A program made the position numbers and the translations under genes. Below are positions 62,899 to 64,000 of a stretch of DNA of 64,000 bases, in pieces. How positions within the stretch are numbered: the stretch's first letter is position 1; each line of letters begins with the position of its first letter. The stretch spans positions 2,442,001-2,506,000 of the forward strand of contig NZ_CP032509.1 in the NCBI RefSeq assembly GCF_003952725.1, given 5' to 3'. Below the pieces are notes generated by a model that saw nothing but the letters and a program-made list of their open reading frames with translations, had not been told where the DNA came from and made no database searches. The stretch comes from Georhizobium profundi (GTDB lineage Bacteria > Pseudomonadota > Alphaproteobacteria > Rhizobiales > Rhizobiaceae).

Positions 62899-63194
62899 TC
62901 GGAGACGCGATGTCATGGGCGATCCATCTCGGAACGGACCCATCCTTGCGCTTGTCGGACATCCGCATACCACGTCGACGCCCTGGCAAGAACAGCGGGA
63001 TCGGACCGTGCGCGGACGAGATGTCGGCAAGACCAGGCGGGCTCGACGTGTTGCTCCCAGTGGGCCGAGCTATCGGCAGTGCAAGAGGTCGGAGGCGGGC
63101 ATGGGTGCCGAAATGAAGCGGCCTTGGGAATGTCTGGCAGATGCGTCGAAGGGAAGTCACTCGGGCGATCCGATAAAGAGCAAGGAGCTACCCC
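62899..63194. other. Intergenic region before the VIT-family gene
   Basis: About 300 bases. Frames on both strands are open but have no family resemblance. AAGGAG at 63181-63186 is the ribosome site of the downstream gene. I see no FixK/FNR box here. Confidence 0.4.
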
Positions 63195-63896
63195 ATGAGC
63201 CGCCTATCGCATTCGGAAATTCACATGGTGCATCGCATCGGCTGGCTGCGGGCGGCCGTTCTGGGAGCCAATGACGGCCTTGTCTCGACGGCGAGCCTGG
63301 TCGTCGGTGTCGCCGCGGCGGGGTCTGGAAAGCCGGAGGTCTTGGTCGCCGGGCTCGCCGGCCTTGTGGCGGGTGCGATGTCTATGGCGGCAGGCGAGTA
63401 TGTGTCTGTGAGTTCCCAGACCGATGCGGAGCAGGCCGATCTTGCACGAGAAACGCGCGAACTGGCGGAGATGCCCGAGGCGGAGCTCGAAGAGCTTACC
63501 CGGATCTATGTCGACCGGGGGCTCGATCGTGACTTGGCGGAAAAGGTGGCCACTCAGCTGACCGAGCGCGATGCGCTCGGAACGCATGCTCGCGACGAAC
63601 TCGGTATTTCCGAAACCGTGACAGCCCGCCCGATCCAGGCGGCCCTGGTGTCGGCCCTCACATTCGCAACGGGTGCGGTCGTTCCGCTGATTGTCGTTCT
63701 ATTGGTGCCGGCAACATCGATCGGTTTGTGGGTGGCGGTGTCGACGATCGTCGGTCTCGCGCTGCTTGGTGGTTTGGGTGCCTCCGCCGGCGGCGCAGGT
63801 GTCCTGTGGGGCGCTCTGAGGGTCACCCTTTGGGGCGCCCTCGCAATGGCTGCGACCGCCGCTGTCGGAGCCTTGTTCGGTGTCGCGGTGGGTTAG
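63195..63896 (+). CDS. VIT/CCC1-family transporter (iron/manganese)
   Basis: A 233-residue membrane protein with the VIT1/CCC1 pattern: a first helix with RAAVLGANDGLVSTASLVVGVAAAG, a second with VAGLAGLVAGAMSMAAGEYVSVSSQTDAEQADLARE, a cytoplasmic acidic loop (about 90-140) and three C-terminal helices. Relatives move Fe(II) or Mn(II) out of the cytoplasm. AAGGAG precedes the ATG. Length is normal and no lesion is seen, in contrast to its neighbours. The last 100 bases of the window hold no gene I can support. Confidence 0.92.
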   Translation: MSRLSHSEIHMVHRIGWLRAAVLGANDGLVSTASLVVGVAAAGSGKPEVLVAGLAGLVAGAMSMAAGEYVSVSSQTDAEQADLARETRELAEMPEAELEELTRIYVDRGLDRDLAEKVATQLTERDALGTHARDELGISETVTARPIQAALVSALTFATGAVVPLIVVLLVPATSIGLWVAVSTIVGLALLGGLGASAGGAGVLWGALRVTLWGALAMAATAAVGALFGVAVG

Positions 63897-64000
63897 CGAG
63901 CCGAAGCTGCTAGGGTGGGAGAGATGTTGCCTCTGCGCCGCCGTCGGGTTTGCGCCGAACGATTCCATTCCCAGATTGCCCGAGAAGCCTCGCTTTTCGG

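Overview
The window looks like a chromosomal segment of a high-GC alphaproteobacterium of the order Hyphomicrobiales (Rhizobiales). The evidence is the sufS2-B-C-D-S1-X-A gene order, an Irr-type iron control element in front of it, DUF982 and DUF3309 proteins, FixK/FNR-type boxes, and the general character of the proteins. I cannot fix the genus from sequence alone.

Bases 1 to about 26,222 are the right part of a temperate, short-tailed (T7-like podovirus) prophage, all genes on the + strand: terminase small and large subunits, a gp13-like protein, portal, scaffold, major capsid, a decoration candidate, tail tubular proteins A and B, four internal virion (ejection) proteins, two beta-helix tail fibre/spike proteins, and a lysis cassette (GH108 endolysin, GTA-type holin, a membrane coiled-coil protein). 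Two possible cargo genes follow. The prophage ends in a displaced 3' half of tRNA-Lys(UUU), read as attR. Integrase, repressor and replication genes must lie left of the window. An array of eight exact GGTTAGA/TCTAACC heptamers precedes the terminase genes. The capsid gene is flanked by strong hairpins.

Bases 26,277-51,985 are ordinary chromosome: a guanidine-II (mini-ykkC) riboswitch with a Gdx/SugE guanidinium exporter; tyrS; anmK; a GNAT; an alpha/beta hydrolase; the complete SUF iron-sulfur cluster operon; small membrane proteins; a TRAP transporter whose binding-protein gene converges on its membrane genes; a DUF423 protein; an RhlE-type RNA helicase; an M23 peptidase; a DUF455 protein; a Bcp peroxiredoxin; a large AsmA-type protein; an rRNA 2'-O-methyltransferase; tRNA-Tyr and tRNA-Gly.

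From 51,986 to the end is an accessory, partly decayed island beginning 3' of tRNA-Gly(UCC). It opens with an integrase N-terminus fused to a frameshifted MgtA-type ATPase remnant. Then come small transcription units: DUF982; a lipoprotein; an ABC/FtsX/HlyD exporter with a frameshifted permease; a flavodoxin-fold oxidoreductase; a BON protein; a bactofilin-like membrane protein; Hsp20. Nearly every one is preceded by a TTGAN-N4-NTCAA FixK/FNR-type site at a similar distance from its start codon. Remnants of a GNAT, a UPF0104 membrane protein and FtsH, and an intact VIT/CCC1-type transporter, end the window. I read this as an oxygen-responsive (microaerobic) stress regulon island undergoing decay.
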